From Bacillota bacterium (GTDB lineage: Bacteria > Bacillota > UBA4882 > UBA8346), in NCBI GenBank assembly GCA_023415835.1, contig JAEZJK010000054.1:3375-67374 (forward strand): a DNA stretch of 64,000 nt, read 5' to 3'. Position 1 is the first letter of the stretch, and the number at the start of each line of letters is the position of its first letter. The notes beneath the pieces are model-generated. The model saw only the letters and a list, made by a program, of their open reading frames with translations, did not search any database and was not told the origin of the DNA. The position numbers and the translations under genes are program-made. Below, one piece after another: positions 27,444 to 36,510 of this stretch.

Positions 27444-30170
27444 ATGAACAACTGGTTTAATTACAGTCCGGAACAGGTGGGTAAGGCGTTATCAACTAAT
27501 CTGCAACAGGGCTTGACCTCATCTGAAGCAAGCAGGCGGTTGGAGGAGGTGGGCCGTAACCAACTCAACGCTGCCCGAAAAATCTCGCCCTGGCGAATTT
27601 TTTTGGATCAATTTACCGATTTTATGGTCCTGGTTTTAATCGGGGCTGCGCTTGTCTCCGGCATGTTGGGTGAAAAAGAGGATGCGTTGACGATTATTGC
27701 AATAATTATTTTAAATGCGATACTCGGCTTTTTCCAGGAATATCGGGCTGAAAAATCTTTGGAAGCCCTTAAAGAATTGACCGCGCCTTTGGCTCATGTC
27801 TGGCGGGACGGAAAAGTCCAAAGAATCTCCGCGAAAGAATTGGTACCCGGCGATATCATGGTTTTAGAAAGTGGGGATCGGGTATCGGCCGATGGGCGGG
27901 TTGTGGAGCAAGTTGATTTAGAAGTAAACGAAGCCACCTTGACCGGGGAATCGATGGCTCTAACCAAAATAAAAGAGTCCTTACCAGAAGCCAATCCGGT
28001 CCTGGGCGATCAGCGGAACATGGTTTTTGCCGGAACGGTTGTCACCAGCGGCCGGGGTAAGGCCGTAGTGTCCGCAACCGGAATGAAGACAGAGATCGGC
28101 AAAATAGCCGGAATGATTAGCCAAGTCGAGGATGAAGCCACTCCGCTTCAAAAACGGTTGGAGCAATTAGGCCAATGGTTGGTCGTGATTTGTCTCGGGG
28201 TCTGCGCTATGGTAGGGACTATGGGAGTACTGCGCGGGGAAGAACCCCGGCAAATGTTTTTAGCTGCCGTCAGTCTGGCGGTGGCTGCCATTCCAGAAGG
28301 GTTACCGGCAATTGTCACTATTTCGCTGGCCATTGGGGTTCAAAAGATGATTAAACGGAAAGCTATCATCAGAAAGTTACCGGCGGTAGAAACTCTCGGC
28401 TGTGCGACAGTTATTTGTTCCGATAAAACCGGGACCTTGACCCAGAATAAATTGACTGTCACCAAAACTTGGGCCGGGCAGAAAGAATATGTCGTAAATA
28501 GAATAAATGGCCAAGTAAATAATACCAAACTTCCGGCTGAAATTGAACGGCTGTTGGAGATCGGGACTTTGTGCAATAACGCCCAGTTGGAAGAGGAAGG
28601 AAAGGGAAAAAACTTTGAATATAAAGTTATCGGCGATCCAACAGAGGGTGCGATTTTAGCCGCAGCAGCCTCTTATGGCATCCTTAACAAAGATCTGCAA
28701 AAAAAGTTCCGGCGCGAAGGGGAAATACCATTCAGCTCAGAACGGAAACGGATGGGGGTCTGGGTCGAAAATGCGGATGGTAAGTGTTGGTTAATGGTAA
28801 AAGGCGCTGCAGATGTTATCCTAGAACGCTCCACCCTTTTTTTAAACGGTGAAACAGTAATCGTACTTGAGCCGCAAATGAAATTGAGAATCAAGCAGCA
28901 AATTGAGGCCTGGGGCGCTGAAGCCTTAAGAGTACTGGCTTTTGCCTATCGTCCGGCTGTTCCGGGGGAAGGTAAGAGGACAGCCAAGAATGACCCGGAG
29001 CAAGGATTAATATTTACGGGTTTAATGGGAATGACCGATCCGCCACGGCCTGAGTCCAGACATGCAATTGAAAAATCAAGGCAGGCCGGGATCGGAGTCA
29101 AGATGATCACCGGGGATTATCCCCGTACTGCGGCAGCTATTGGCAAACAAATCTCATTGTTAAGGCCGCGGGGGAAAATCATTACCGGAGCAGAACTCGA
29201 TCAACTCTCCGAACAGGAACTGGCGGAAGCAATCAGTGATATTGACGTTTTTGCCCGGGTCTCCCCGCATCATAAATTGAGAGTGGTTAAGGCTTTAAAG
29301 CGCAACGGAGAAGTTGTGGCCATGACCGGAGATGGCGTTAACGACGCCCCGGCCATTAAAGAATCGGATATTGGAGTGGCAATGGGAATAACCGGTACGG
29401 ACGTTACCAAGGAAGCCTCATCAATGGTTATCGCCGATGATAATTTTGCAACCATAGTAGCGGCGGTGGAAGAAGGGCGGACTATCTATGATAATATCCG
29501 AAAATTCATTCGTTACTTACTAAGCTGTAATATGGGGGAAATCTTGACTATGTTTGGCGGAATATTGTTGGGCCTGCCGTTTCCGCTGTTATCGATCCAA
29601 ATATTATGGGTAAATTTAGTGACAGACGGTTTGCCGGCGATCGCTTTAGGAATGGATCCCGCCGAACCGGGGAACATGTCCAGGCCTCCCCGGCCGCCGC
29701 AAGAAGGGATTTTTAGCCAAGGATTGGGATGGAAAATTATTTTACAAGGATTTTTAATTGGTATTGCCACCCTAGCGGTCTATCTAATTCAGCTGCGGGG
29801 AGGGGGCAATTTAGCGACGGCCAGGACGGCGGCATTTACCACTTTGGTTTTTGCCCAGTTATGCTTCGTTTTTCAGTGCCGTTCCGAACGCCGCAGCCTG
29901 TTAGAGAATAATCCCTTTCAAAACCTGTATTTGGTAGGGGCGGTACTTATCTCCACACTCATGCAAATTGGAGTGGTTTATCTGCCTTGGTTGCAAAAAA
30001 TCTTTTACACCACCTCCTTGAGAGGAAGCGATTGGTTTTTAATATTATTAGCTGCCAGTTTAGCAACGTTTTGCGGTGATCTGTTTTTTAAGTTTCGGAA
30101 AGTTATCCGGAAACATTTGGCTATCTTTCATTGGAATACGAATAGGGCCGGGAGCGTGGTGGTAAAATAG
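27444..30170 (+). CDS. calcium-translocating P-type ATPase (P2A, SERCA/PMCA-like)
   Basis: A 908-residue cation pump. Landmarks are the N-terminal cation ATPase domain, the actuator loop LTGES, PEGLP in the fourth membrane helix (VAAIPEGLPAIVTISLA), the phosphorylation site CSDKTGTLTQN, the nucleotide-binding region with KGAAD, MTGDGVNDAPAIKESDIGVA, and the C-terminal membrane block with WVNLVTDGLPAIALGMDP. These place it in the P2A calcium/manganese group; Ca2+ as substrate is inferred from PEGLP and NLVTDG. CTGGAGG precedes ATG 27444. It is followed by the DUF2953 gene 27 bases later. Confidence 0.93.
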   Translation: MNNWFNYSPEQVGKALSTNLQQGLTSSEASRRLEEVGRNQLNAARKISPWRIFLDQFTDFMVLVLIGAALVSGMLGEKEDALTIIAIIILNAILGFFQEYRAEKSLEALKELTAPLAHVWRDGKVQRISAKELVPGDIMVLESGDRVSADGRVVEQVDLEVNEATLTGESMALTKIKESLPEANPVLGDQRNMVFAGTVVTSGRGKAVVSATGMKTEIGKIAGMISQVEDEATPLQKRLEQLGQWLVVICLGVCAMVGTMGVLRGEEPRQMFLAAVSLAVAAIPEGLPAIVTISLAIGVQKMIKRKAIIRKLPAVETLGCATVICSDKTGTLTQNKLTVTKTWAGQKEYVVNRINGQVNNTKLPAEIERLLEIGTLCNNAQLEEEGKGKNFEYKVIGDPTEGAILAAAASYGILNKDLQKKFRREGEIPFSSERKRMGVWVENADGKCWLMVKGAADVILERSTLFLNGETVIVLEPQMKLRIKQQIEAWGAEALRVLAFAYRPAVPGEGKRTAKNDPEQGLIFTGLMGMTDPPRPESRHAIEKSRQAGIGVKMITGDYPRTAAAIGKQISLLRPRGKIITGAELDQLSEQELAEAISDIDVFARVSPHHKLRVVKALKRNGEVVAMTGDGVNDAPAIKESDIGVAMGITGTDVTKEASSMVIADDNFATIVAAVEEGRTIYDNIRKFIRYLLSCNMGEILTMFGGILLGLPFPLLSIQILWVNLVTDGLPAIALGMDPAEPGNMSRPPRPPQEGIFSQGLGWKIILQGFLIGIATLAVYLIQLRGGGNLATARTAAFTTLVFAQLCFVFQCRSERRSLLENNPFQNLYLVGAVLISTLMQIGVVYLPWLQKIFYTTSLRGSDWFLILLAASLATFCGDLFFKFRKVIRKHLAIFHWNTNRAGSVVVK

Positions 30171-30197
30171 GCATAAACTGGCGACCGGGGTGGCTTA

Positions 30198-30884
30198 GTG
30201 TTTCAAATAGCGTTATTTATCGGAGTAATCTGCCTTTTTTTCTTTGTACCGGTACAATTCAGGTTTTACTACCAAAAAGTCGCCTGGGATGATACTTTAA
30301 TGATGGAGATGGTTTTTCTGGGCGGTTTATTAAAACGCCAGCGTAAGGTGAGCTTGATTAATCCAGCTCCTAAAGGGATAAAAATCAGAGAGAAGTTCTC
30401 CGAAAATTGGTTTTTTATTAAAAATAAGCGGCAAAATAAAAAGGTTGAGCCATATCAAGGAAATTCCCGCAGTTTGCGGGAATTTTTACACCGTTACCAC
30501 TATTACGGTTTAGGGGCAACTTTTTTTAGTTATTTTATACCAGCCCGTTATCAACACTGGTTGATGGTTCTTGATGGGCTAGAAAAAAAAGGTTCTTTCC
30601 ACAGGTTTGTCTGGGTTACCAGATTGGGAATGGGCCAATCGGCTGCAACCGCTTTTTTTTATGGCCTAATTTGGGGCTTCAAGTCCGGATTAGTGAAAAC
30701 CCTTAATCAAAAATTCCGTTTTGCTCAAAAACCTGAAATTAAGGTGATGGCCGATTACCAATCACTAAGTTTGGATACTAGCTTCGATTGTATATTCCGT
30801 GTTAAACTAGGCTATATTATTATTGCTTCTTTCCTAGCGTATTGGCGTCATCGTATGATGAAGGGAGGTGTCGAAATTGAATGA
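30198..30884 (+). CDS. DUF2953-family membrane-anchored protein (YtfI-like)
   Basis: A 228-residue protein with an N-terminal membrane helix (ALFIGVICLFFFVPVQF) and a long domain typical of DUF2953, lying directly before a ytfJ/gerW homologue, as in B. subtilis ytfI-ytfJ. A second hydrophobic stretch lies near the C terminus. Function is unknown; conservation of the pair suggests a sporulation link. Start is GTG 30198. It overlaps gerW by eight bases. Confidence 0.75.
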   Translation: MFQIALFIGVICLFFFVPVQFRFYYQKVAWDDTLMMEMVFLGGLLKRQRKVSLINPAPKGIKIREKFSENWFFIKNKRQNKKVEPYQGNSRSLREFLHRYHYYGLGATFFSYFIPARYQHWLMVLDGLEKKGSFHRFVWVTRLGMGQSAATAFFYGLIWGFKSGLVKTLNQKFRFAQKPEIKVMADYQSLSLDTSFDCIFRVKLGYIIIASFLAYWRHRMMKGGVEIE

Positions 30885-31308
30885 TCATCCGATTGAGGGT
30901 TTAATGAAAACCGCCATGGAAAATATAAAGGAAATGGTTGATGTCAACACAATCTTGGGAGATCCGGTGGAGACTCCTGACGGAAGCATAATTGTTCCCA
31001 TCTCTAGGGTTACTTTTGGATTTGCCGCAGGTGGCAGTGAGTTTGAGGCCACCGGGGCAAAACCAAGGGAAAAAGAAAAGGATCGCAATCAGGAAGCAAC
31101 TGCCGATGTAGATAAGCATCCCTTTGGCGGTGGCAGTGGAGCGGGGATTACTATTAACCCGGTAGCCTTTTTGGTGGTTGGTAAAGAACAGATAAAACTG
31201 TTACCTGTTGAAAGTAATGTCCTAGTAGATCGAATCTTGGACTCCGCACCCCAGTTACTCGATAAGATTCAAAACATGATTAACCCTAATTCAAGAGGAA
31301 TACACTGA
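30877..31308 (+). CDS. gerW: spore protein YtfJ/GerW family
   Basis: A 143-residue YtfJ-family protein: HPIEGLMKTAMENIKEMVDV at the start, then VGDP-like GDPVETPDGSIIVPISRV, a Gly-rich GFAAGGSEF and GGGSGAGITINPVAFLVV. In Bacillus the homologue (GerW) is needed for germination via SleB localisation. TTG 30877 is 8 bases after AAGGGAGG; a GTG at 30868 overlaps that site. Presence marks the organism as a likely spore-former. Confidence 0.9.
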   Translation: MNDHPIEGLMKTAMENIKEMVDVNTILGDPVETPDGSIIVPISRVTFGFAAGGSEFEATGAKPREKEKDRNQEATADVDKHPFGGGSGAGITINPVAFLVVGKEQIKLLPVESNVLVDRILDSAPQLLDKIQNMINPNSRGIH

Positions 31309-31310
31309 AC

Positions 31311-31335
31311 AGCCGCGGATGTCCGCGGTTTTTCC
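31311..31335 (+). terminator. intrinsic terminator of the ATPase-gerW group
   Basis: CCGCGG pairs with CCGCGG (31313-31318 with 31323-31328) around ATGT, extended by A-U and G-U pairs, and is followed by TTTTT. It starts two bases after the gerW stop. Confidence 0.8.
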
Positions 31336-31468
31336 TTATGATTTCATAACTGTTATCATACAGTTTTTAAATGTAAATAACTTCTAAATATAGATTAGTA
31401 AAACAGGCAGGTTTCTAAGGTGATTTTTAGAATTAGATCCACATTCTAAGCTTAAAGGAAGAAACAAC

Positions 31469-32599
31469 ATGAATAGCAGAATATCAAGGGTATTGTTATT
31501 ATTACTAATGCTATTATTTTTAAAAACCAGTTCGGTTTTAGGGGAATCTTGGCCCAATCTAACAGCTTCAGCAGCAGTTTTAATGGATTTTACTACTGGA
31601 AAAGTTATTTATACTAAAAATAGCTCCGAACGCCGGGCTCCTGCCAGCACTACCAAAATTTTAACTGCTTTGGTGGCTCTGGAAAAGGGTGAAATGACTC
31701 AGGTGATAACTACCAGTCAAAATGCCAGTAGAATAAATGGTTCTTCTATCTGGCTCACGCCGGGAGAAGAACATACCTTGGAAGAACTTTTATACGGGGT
31801 TTTGTTGAGTTCCGGAAATGACGCTTCGGTAGCCATCGCGGAGAGTTTAGCAGGTTCAGAAGCGAGATTTGTAGCTTGGATGAATGAAAAAGCCCAAGCT
31901 ATTGGAGCTAAAGATAGTTTTTTCAAGAATAGTAACGGGTTACCTGAGTCGGGGCATTATTCAACAGCATACGATCTGGCCTTGATTACTCGTAACGCTT
32001 TACATAATCCTGTTTTTGCGGAGATGGTTAGGACCAAAAGAAAAACGATTGAATGGCCGGGTAGGGAGTATGACAGGCTGATGGTGAATCATAATAAGTT
32101 ACTCTGGAGCTATCAGTTTGCCGATGGGGTTAAAACCGGATATACCAGGCAGGCAGGGAAATGCCTGGTCGCTTCGGCTACTAAAAATGGGCAGCGATTA
32201 ATCGCGGTGGTTTTAAATAGTAAACAGATATATGAGGATTCTAAGCGGCTATTCCAGTATGGTTTTAATAATTACCGGTTGCTAACAGTTGTCGAACCGA
32301 AGCAGATGGTCGGTTCAATATCTGTTGTGAAAGGAATTGATAATCAAGTTCCGGTAGTTACCCGTAGTCCGGTGACGCTCGTTGTTCCTAAGGGGCAGGT
32401 AGATCAGGTTAAGGTGAACCTGGAGATTCCCCAATCAATTCCGGCTCCGGTGGAACGGTTACAGCAAGTGGGTGAGTTGGAAGTGACAATCGGCTCAAAG
32501 TTAGTAGAAAAAGTGCCGGTTGTAACAGCCGCCGAGGTGCTTAAGAAAGGTTTGTGGAACCGGTTTTGGAATTGGCTTAAATCAGTGATCAATCATTAA
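31469..32599 (+). CDS. D-alanyl-D-alanine carboxypeptidase (DacF/DacB-like, S11 family)
   Basis: A 376-residue penicillin-binding protein of the S11 family, which trims the terminal D-Ala from peptidoglycan stem peptides. It has a signal peptide (MNSRISRVLLLLLMLLFLK region), the nucleophile motif Ser-Thr-Thr-Lys in APASTTKILTALVALE, the SGN motif in LLSSGNDASVA and KTG in GVKTGYTRQAGKC, then a C-terminal PBP5-type beta domain and a short basic/amphipathic end (LWNRFWNWLKSVI) that may anchor it to the membrane. Its position after gerW fits DacF-type sporulation enzymes, but vegetative use is equally possible. Confidence 0.92.
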   Translation: MNSRISRVLLLLLMLLFLKTSSVLGESWPNLTASAAVLMDFTTGKVIYTKNSSERRAPASTTKILTALVALEKGEMTQVITTSQNASRINGSSIWLTPGEEHTLEELLYGVLLSSGNDASVAIAESLAGSEARFVAWMNEKAQAIGAKDSFFKNSNGLPESGHYSTAYDLALITRNALHNPVFAEMVRTKRKTIEWPGREYDRLMVNHNKLLWSYQFADGVKTGYTRQAGKCLVASATKNGQRLIAVVLNSKQIYEDSKRLFQYGFNNYRLLTVVEPKQMVGSISVVKGIDNQVPVVTRSPVTLVVPKGQVDQVKVNLEIPQSIPAPVERLQQVGELEVTIGSKLVEKVPVVTAAEVLKKGLWNRFWNWLKSVINH

Positions 32600-32613
32600 A
32601 ATATAAGCTAGTC

Positions 32614-32642
32614 TTGACGAAAGCTAATGCCGGTGCTATAAT
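32614..32642 (+). promoter_or_regulatory. promoter of tRNA-Leu
   Basis: TTGACG (32614-32619), exactly 17 bases, then TATAAT (32637-32642), directly ahead of the tRNA gene. A near-consensus sigma-A promoter. Confidence 0.85.
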
Positions 32643-32654
32643 CTTTATACGAAT

Positions 32655-32736
32655 GCGAGAGTGGCGGAATGGCAGACGCGCTAGACTTAGGATCTAGTGG
32701 GCAACCGTGCGGGTTCAAGTCCCGCCTCTCGCACCA
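32655..32736 (+). tRNA. tRNA-Leu, anticodon TAG
   Basis: The acceptor GCGAGAG pairs with CTCTCGC; the anticodon stem CTAGA/TCTAG holds the loop CTTAGGA with anticodon TAG at 32688-32690 (reads CUN, chiefly CUA). A variable arm as expected for a class II tRNA and a T-arm GCGGG-TTCAAGT-CCCGC follow. The 3' CCA is encoded (32734-32736). Confidence 0.96.
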
Positions 32737-32772
32737 ACAGATAAGTCGGTTCAAATTTGACTCAACTAAGTA

Positions 32773-32801
32773 TTGACAAGTAACTTCAAGAAAGATATTA
32801 T
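32773..32801 (+). promoter_or_regulatory. strong promoter-like pair just before a hairpin
   Basis: A perfect TTGACA (32773-32778) and TATTAT (32796-32801) are 17 bases apart. A terminator-like stem starts only about 8 bases after the expected transcription start. Either it serves tig with early termination, or a very short RNA is made. Confidence 0.5.
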
Positions 32802-32814
32802 TTTTATTAGTACT

Positions 32815-32840
32815 TAACCCCTTAAATGGGGTTTATTTTG
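32815..32840 (+). terminator. terminator after tRNA-Leu
   Basis: AACCCC (32816-32821) pairs with GGGGTT (32828-32833), followed by TATTTTG. Stem short but GC-rich. From 32841 to tig (about 317 bases) I see no gene; a TATAAT at 33128-33133 without a good -35 is the likely -10 for tig. Confidence 0.5.
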
Positions 32841-33157
32841 TTGAGCCGGAATTCCATAGAGGCTACAGATTACTTGTAAGTCGTGCCTGGCAGTTTTAAC
32901 CTGTTGGTCCTGGTTCAAACTTCTACTTATTAATTAAATTCTGTTAAAGAGATTATGAATAATGACTAATATTTATGTTTAGCGGTTCCGGTTTGAGTCA
33001 ATGATCTATTTATCGAGCAAATTTGTTCAAGCTCTCCACTTGATTTAAAGAGTTAGTTAAAGAAAAGGATTTTTAAAACTAGTTGTCGAAATGCTGTTAG
33101 TGGGGAAAGAAACTCTAACGGTAAACATATAATAGTACAGATTCAGGAGGAGCATAA

Positions 33158-34465
33158 ATGCAGTTTAACTTGGAAAAGCTAGACAAGAATTTTGTCGCCT
33201 TAGAGGTAACGGTAAACGCGGAAGAAGTCGAAGAGGCGCTAGCTGAAAGCTATAAAAGGGTTGTAAAAAAAGTAAACATCCCTGGTTTTCGCAAAGGTCA
33301 TGTCCCTCGGGCTATCCTTGAGAAACAATACGGCAAGGAAGTCTTATATGAAGAAGCAATCGATATTGTTATTCCCAAAGGTTACCTCGGTGGCCTGGAA
33401 GAATACAAATTGGAACCGATTGACCAGCCAAAGTTAGAGGTGAAAGAGGCTTTCGAGGTAGGAAAACCGTTTACTTTTAAAGCTACCGTCGAAGTGGTTC
33501 CCGAAGTCAAACTGGGCCAATATAAAGGATTAGAAGTTGAGAAGGCCAAGGTTGAAGTGAAAGAGGAGCAAGTATCCGAAAGGTTGGCTTCATTACAGGA
33601 ACGCCATGCCGAACTAGTGCTTAGCGATAAAAAGAACCTTGAAAAAGGGGATTTTGCCGTAATCGATTTTGAGGGATATGTCGACGGCCAACCTTTCTCG
33701 GGCGGAGCGGCACAGGCTTATTCGTTGGAAATCGGTTCGGGGAGTTTTATTCCCGGTTTTGAAGATCAATTAATTGGAATGGAAATTGGAACCGATAAAG
33801 ACATCAAGGTGACTTTTCCCGATGATTACCCAAGAGAAGATTTAGCCGGTAAAGAAGCCACTTTTAAAGTATCTTTAAAAGAGATTAAGGTCAAGGAAAT
33901 ACCCGTTGCTGATGATGATTTTGCTCAAAGTGTGGGTAAATTCGAAACTATTGACGCTTTGAAAGCTGATCTGCGTGAGAAATTAACTGAATGGGCCAAA
34001 CAAGATGCGGAAACAAGTTTTGCTCAAGCTGCCGTTAATCAAGTAGTGGAAAACGCGACAATTGAGGCGCCGGAAACTCTAGTCAAACGTGAAATGGAAG
34101 ATTTACTGCACCGTTTTGAGCATAACCTGACTTACCAGGGTTTAACTTTGGAAAAATACCTTGAATACGCTAAGAAAACTAACGAAGAGGTATTGGAGGA
34201 TTTCCGTCCGGAGGCAATCAAAAGAGTAAAGACTGACCTGGTATTAAGGAATATTGCTCTAACTGAGAATTTGGAAGTCAGTGAGGAAGAGCTGAATGAG
34301 AAGATCCAAGAACTAGCGGATCGCTATCAACAAAAAAGCCCGGCAAAACTTAGAGAAACTTTAGAAAGCAAGGGGCAGTTAAGTTCAATCAAAGAAGCGA
34401 TTTTACTTGAGAAAGCGGCTGACTTTGTTAAGGAAAACACTACACCGATTGAAGTTGAAAAATAG
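33158..34465 (+). CDS. tig: trigger factor, ribosome-associated chaperone
   Basis: A 435-residue trigger factor with its three domains: the N-terminal ribosome-binding domain with the signature GFRKGHVPRAILEKQYG, the FKBP-type prolyl isomerase domain (~165-245, with GDFAVIDFEGYVDG and FIPGFEDQLIGM), and the helical C-terminal chaperone domain. It folds nascent chains at the ribosomal exit. AGGAGG lies 8 bases before ATG. It heads a tig-clpP-clpX-lonB protein quality-control cluster. Confidence 0.97.
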   Translation: MQFNLEKLDKNFVALEVTVNAEEVEEALAESYKRVVKKVNIPGFRKGHVPRAILEKQYGKEVLYEEAIDIVIPKGYLGGLEEYKLEPIDQPKLEVKEAFEVGKPFTFKATVEVVPEVKLGQYKGLEVEKAKVEVKEEQVSERLASLQERHAELVLSDKKNLEKGDFAVIDFEGYVDGQPFSGGAAQAYSLEIGSGSFIPGFEDQLIGMEIGTDKDIKVTFPDDYPREDLAGKEATFKVSLKEIKVKEIPVADDDFAQSVGKFETIDALKADLREKLTEWAKQDAETSFAQAAVNQVVENATIEAPETLVKREMEDLLHRFEHNLTYQGLTLEKYLEYAKKTNEEVLEDFRPEAIKRVKTDLVLRNIALTENLEVSEEELNEKIQELADRYQQKSPAKLRETLESKGQLSSIKEAILLEKAADFVKENTTPIEVEK

Positions 34466-34483
34466 AACCGGAGGTTGATTAAT

Positions 34484-35071
34484 TTGAACTTAGTGCCAAT
34501 GGTAGTAGAACAAACTAACCGCGGTGAGCGGGCCTATGATATATTCTCGCGTTTATTAAAAGACCGCATTGTTTTTTTGGGCGGCCCGATTGACGACAAC
34601 ATCTCCAATCTGGTCATCGCCCAATTGCTCTTCTTAGAAAGCGAAGATCCGGAGAAAGATATTTATTTGTATATCAATAGCCCCGGAGGGGTAGTCTATT
34701 CCGGTCTGGCGATTTACGATACCATTCAGTATATAAGGCCGCAAGTAGTAACCACTTGCGTCGGTATTGCCGCTAGTATGGCAGCTATTTTGCTGGCTGC
34801 CGGGGCCAAGGGCAAGCGGTACGCTTTACCGAATTCACGGGTGATGATTCACCAACCGCATGGCGGCGCCGAAGGCCAGGCCATCGATATTGATATTCAA
34901 GCGCGGGAGATTTTAAGGTTACGCGAGATTGGCAACCAAATCCTCGCCAAGCATTCCGGTCAGCCTTTAGAGAGAATTGAACGGGATGTTGACCGCAATT
35001 TTTGGATGTCTGCCACAGAAGCTAAAGAATACGGATTAGTAGATGAAATATTTGTTGGTAAAAAGAAGTGA
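34484..35071 (+). CDS. clpP: ATP-dependent Clp protease proteolytic subunit
   Basis: ClpP forms the proteolytic barrel that works with ClpX. The catalytic triad is visible: Ser in [14 protein letters not shown], His in [13 protein letters not shown] and Asp in [14 protein letters not shown] 34484 is preferred because it lies 9 bases after CCGGAGG and gives the family start [20 protein letters not shown]; the open frame begins at TTG 34475, directly on the ribosome site. It follows tig closely and precedes clpX by 36 bases. Confidence 0.97.
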   Translation: MNLVPMVVEQTNRGERAYDIFSRLLKDRIVFLGGPIDDNISNLVIAQLLFLESEDPEKDIYLYINSPGGVVYSGLAIYDTIQYIRPQVVTTCVGIAASMAAILLAAGAKGKRYALPNSRVMIHQPHGGAEGQAIDIDIQAREILRLREIGNQILAKHSGQPLERIERDVDRNFWMSATEAKEYGLVDEIFVGKKK

Positions 35072-35107
35072 CAAGACCCCGAAAATATTCCGAAATGAGG
35101 TGAGATA

Positions 35108-36373
35108 ATGCTTAAGTTCGGAGACGAAAAGGGCCAGTTGAAATGTTCGTTTTGTGGGAAAGCTCAGGAACAGGTGAAAAAATTGATTGCCGGTCCAGGG
35201 GTTTATATCTGCGACGAATGCATCGAACTTTGTAATGAGATTATTGATGAAGAACTTAATGAAGAAGTCAGCCTTGATCTGGTCAATAATCCCAAACCAC
35301 AGGAAATCAAGGAAATATTGGATCAATATGTTATCGGGCAGGATGACGCCAAAAAAATCCTGTCAGTCGCTGTTTATAATCATTATAAACGGATTAATTC
35401 CGAGGAGCGTTTTGAGGATGTAGAGTTGCAAAAGAGCAATATCCTGCTTCTTGGCCCGACCGGTTGCGGAAAAACATTGTTGGCTCAGACTTTAGCCAAG
35501 ATATTAAATGTGCCTTTCGCCATTGCGGACGCTACTTCATTGACTGAAGCCGGTTATGTGGGCGAGGACGTAGAGAACATCCTTTTAAAGCTGATTCAAG
35601 CCGCTGATTATGACGTGGAACGGGCCGAAAAGGGAATTATATATATTGACGAGGTTGATAAAATCGCCCGTAAGTCGGAGAACCCGTCAATTACCAGAGA
35701 TGTATCCGGTGAAGGGGTTCAACAGGCGCTGTTAAAGATTTTAGAGGGGACTATTGCCTCCGTGCCTCCCCAAGGCGGGCGAAAACATCCACATCAGGAA
35801 TTTATCCAGGTCGATACCACCAATATTTTATTCATTTGTGGCGGTGCTTTTGACGGGATTGAAAAATTAATTGAAAGCCGTACCGGTAAAAAGACAATGG
35901 GATTTGGGGCTGAGGTTAAAGCTAAAACCGAGAAGCCGTTAGGAGAAATCCTGCGTCAGATCATGCCGGAAGACTTGTTGAAATATGGCCTGATTCCTGA
36001 GTTTGTTGGTAGATTGCCGATTGTTGTCGCCTTAGATGCCTTAGATGAGAAAGCTTTGGTCCGGATTTTAAATGAGCCGAAAAATGCTTTGGTTAAACAA
36101 TTCCAAAAAATGTTTGAGCTGGATTCGATTGACCTTTCATTTGAACCTGAAGCCTTGGACTTAATCGCTAACTTAGCGATTAAGCGTAATACCGGGGCCA
36201 GGGGATTGAGGGCGATTATTGAAACCTTATTGCTTGACTTAATGTATGAATTGCCATCACGGACCGATGTCAAACGGTGTGTGGTGACCAAGAAAATGGT
36301 TGAGGAAAAAGGCGAGCCAATCTTGGTAACCGCTGTGGAGACACGAAAGAAAAAGAAAGAAGAAACAGCTTAA
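35108..36373 (+). CDS. clpX: ATP-dependent Clp protease ATP-binding subunit ClpX
   Basis: A 421-residue AAA+ unfoldase. The N-terminal zinc-binding domain has CSFCGK and CDEC pairs; Walker A is GPTGCGKT, Walker [12 protein letters not shown], and the IGF-type loop that docks to ClpP is seen in [13 protein letters not shown] 35108 follows GAGGTGAGATA. Confidence 0.97.
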   Translation: MLKFGDEKGQLKCSFCGKAQEQVKKLIAGPGVYICDECIELCNEIIDEELNEEVSLDLVNNPKPQEIKEILDQYVIGQDDAKKILSVAVYNHYKRINSEERFEDVELQKSNILLLGPTGCGKTLLAQTLAKILNVPFAIADATSLTEAGYVGEDVENILLKLIQAADYDVERAEKGIIYIDEVDKIARKSENPSITRDVSGEGVQQALLKILEGTIASVPPQGGRKHPHQEFIQVDTTNILFICGGAFDGIEKLIESRTGKKTMGFGAEVKAKTEKPLGEILRQIMPEDLLKYGLIPEFVGRLPIVVALDALDEKALVRILNEPKNALVKQFQKMFELDSIDLSFEPEALDLIANLAIKRNTGARGLRAIIETLLLDLMYELPSRTDVKRCVVTKKMVEEKGEPILVTAVETRKKKKEETA

Positions 36374-36380
36374 AATCGAA

Positions 36381-36420
36381 AGAGGCCTAGGCGGCTCAAG
36401 CCCGGGCCTCTATTATTTTA
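36381..36420 (+). terminator. terminator after clpX
   Basis: AGAGGCC (36381-36387) pairs with GGCCTCT (36405-36411), with extra GGC/GCC pairing inside, followed by TATTATTTTA. The stem is strong, the T-run interrupted. Confidence 0.6.
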
Positions 36421-36510
36421 ACGCGAAACATAAAATGTTAAAAATCCAGTTTAAATTAGTATACTTCAGCAGATACTATCGGTAAATTCCCGGAGAAAGG
36501 AGCCTATCAA

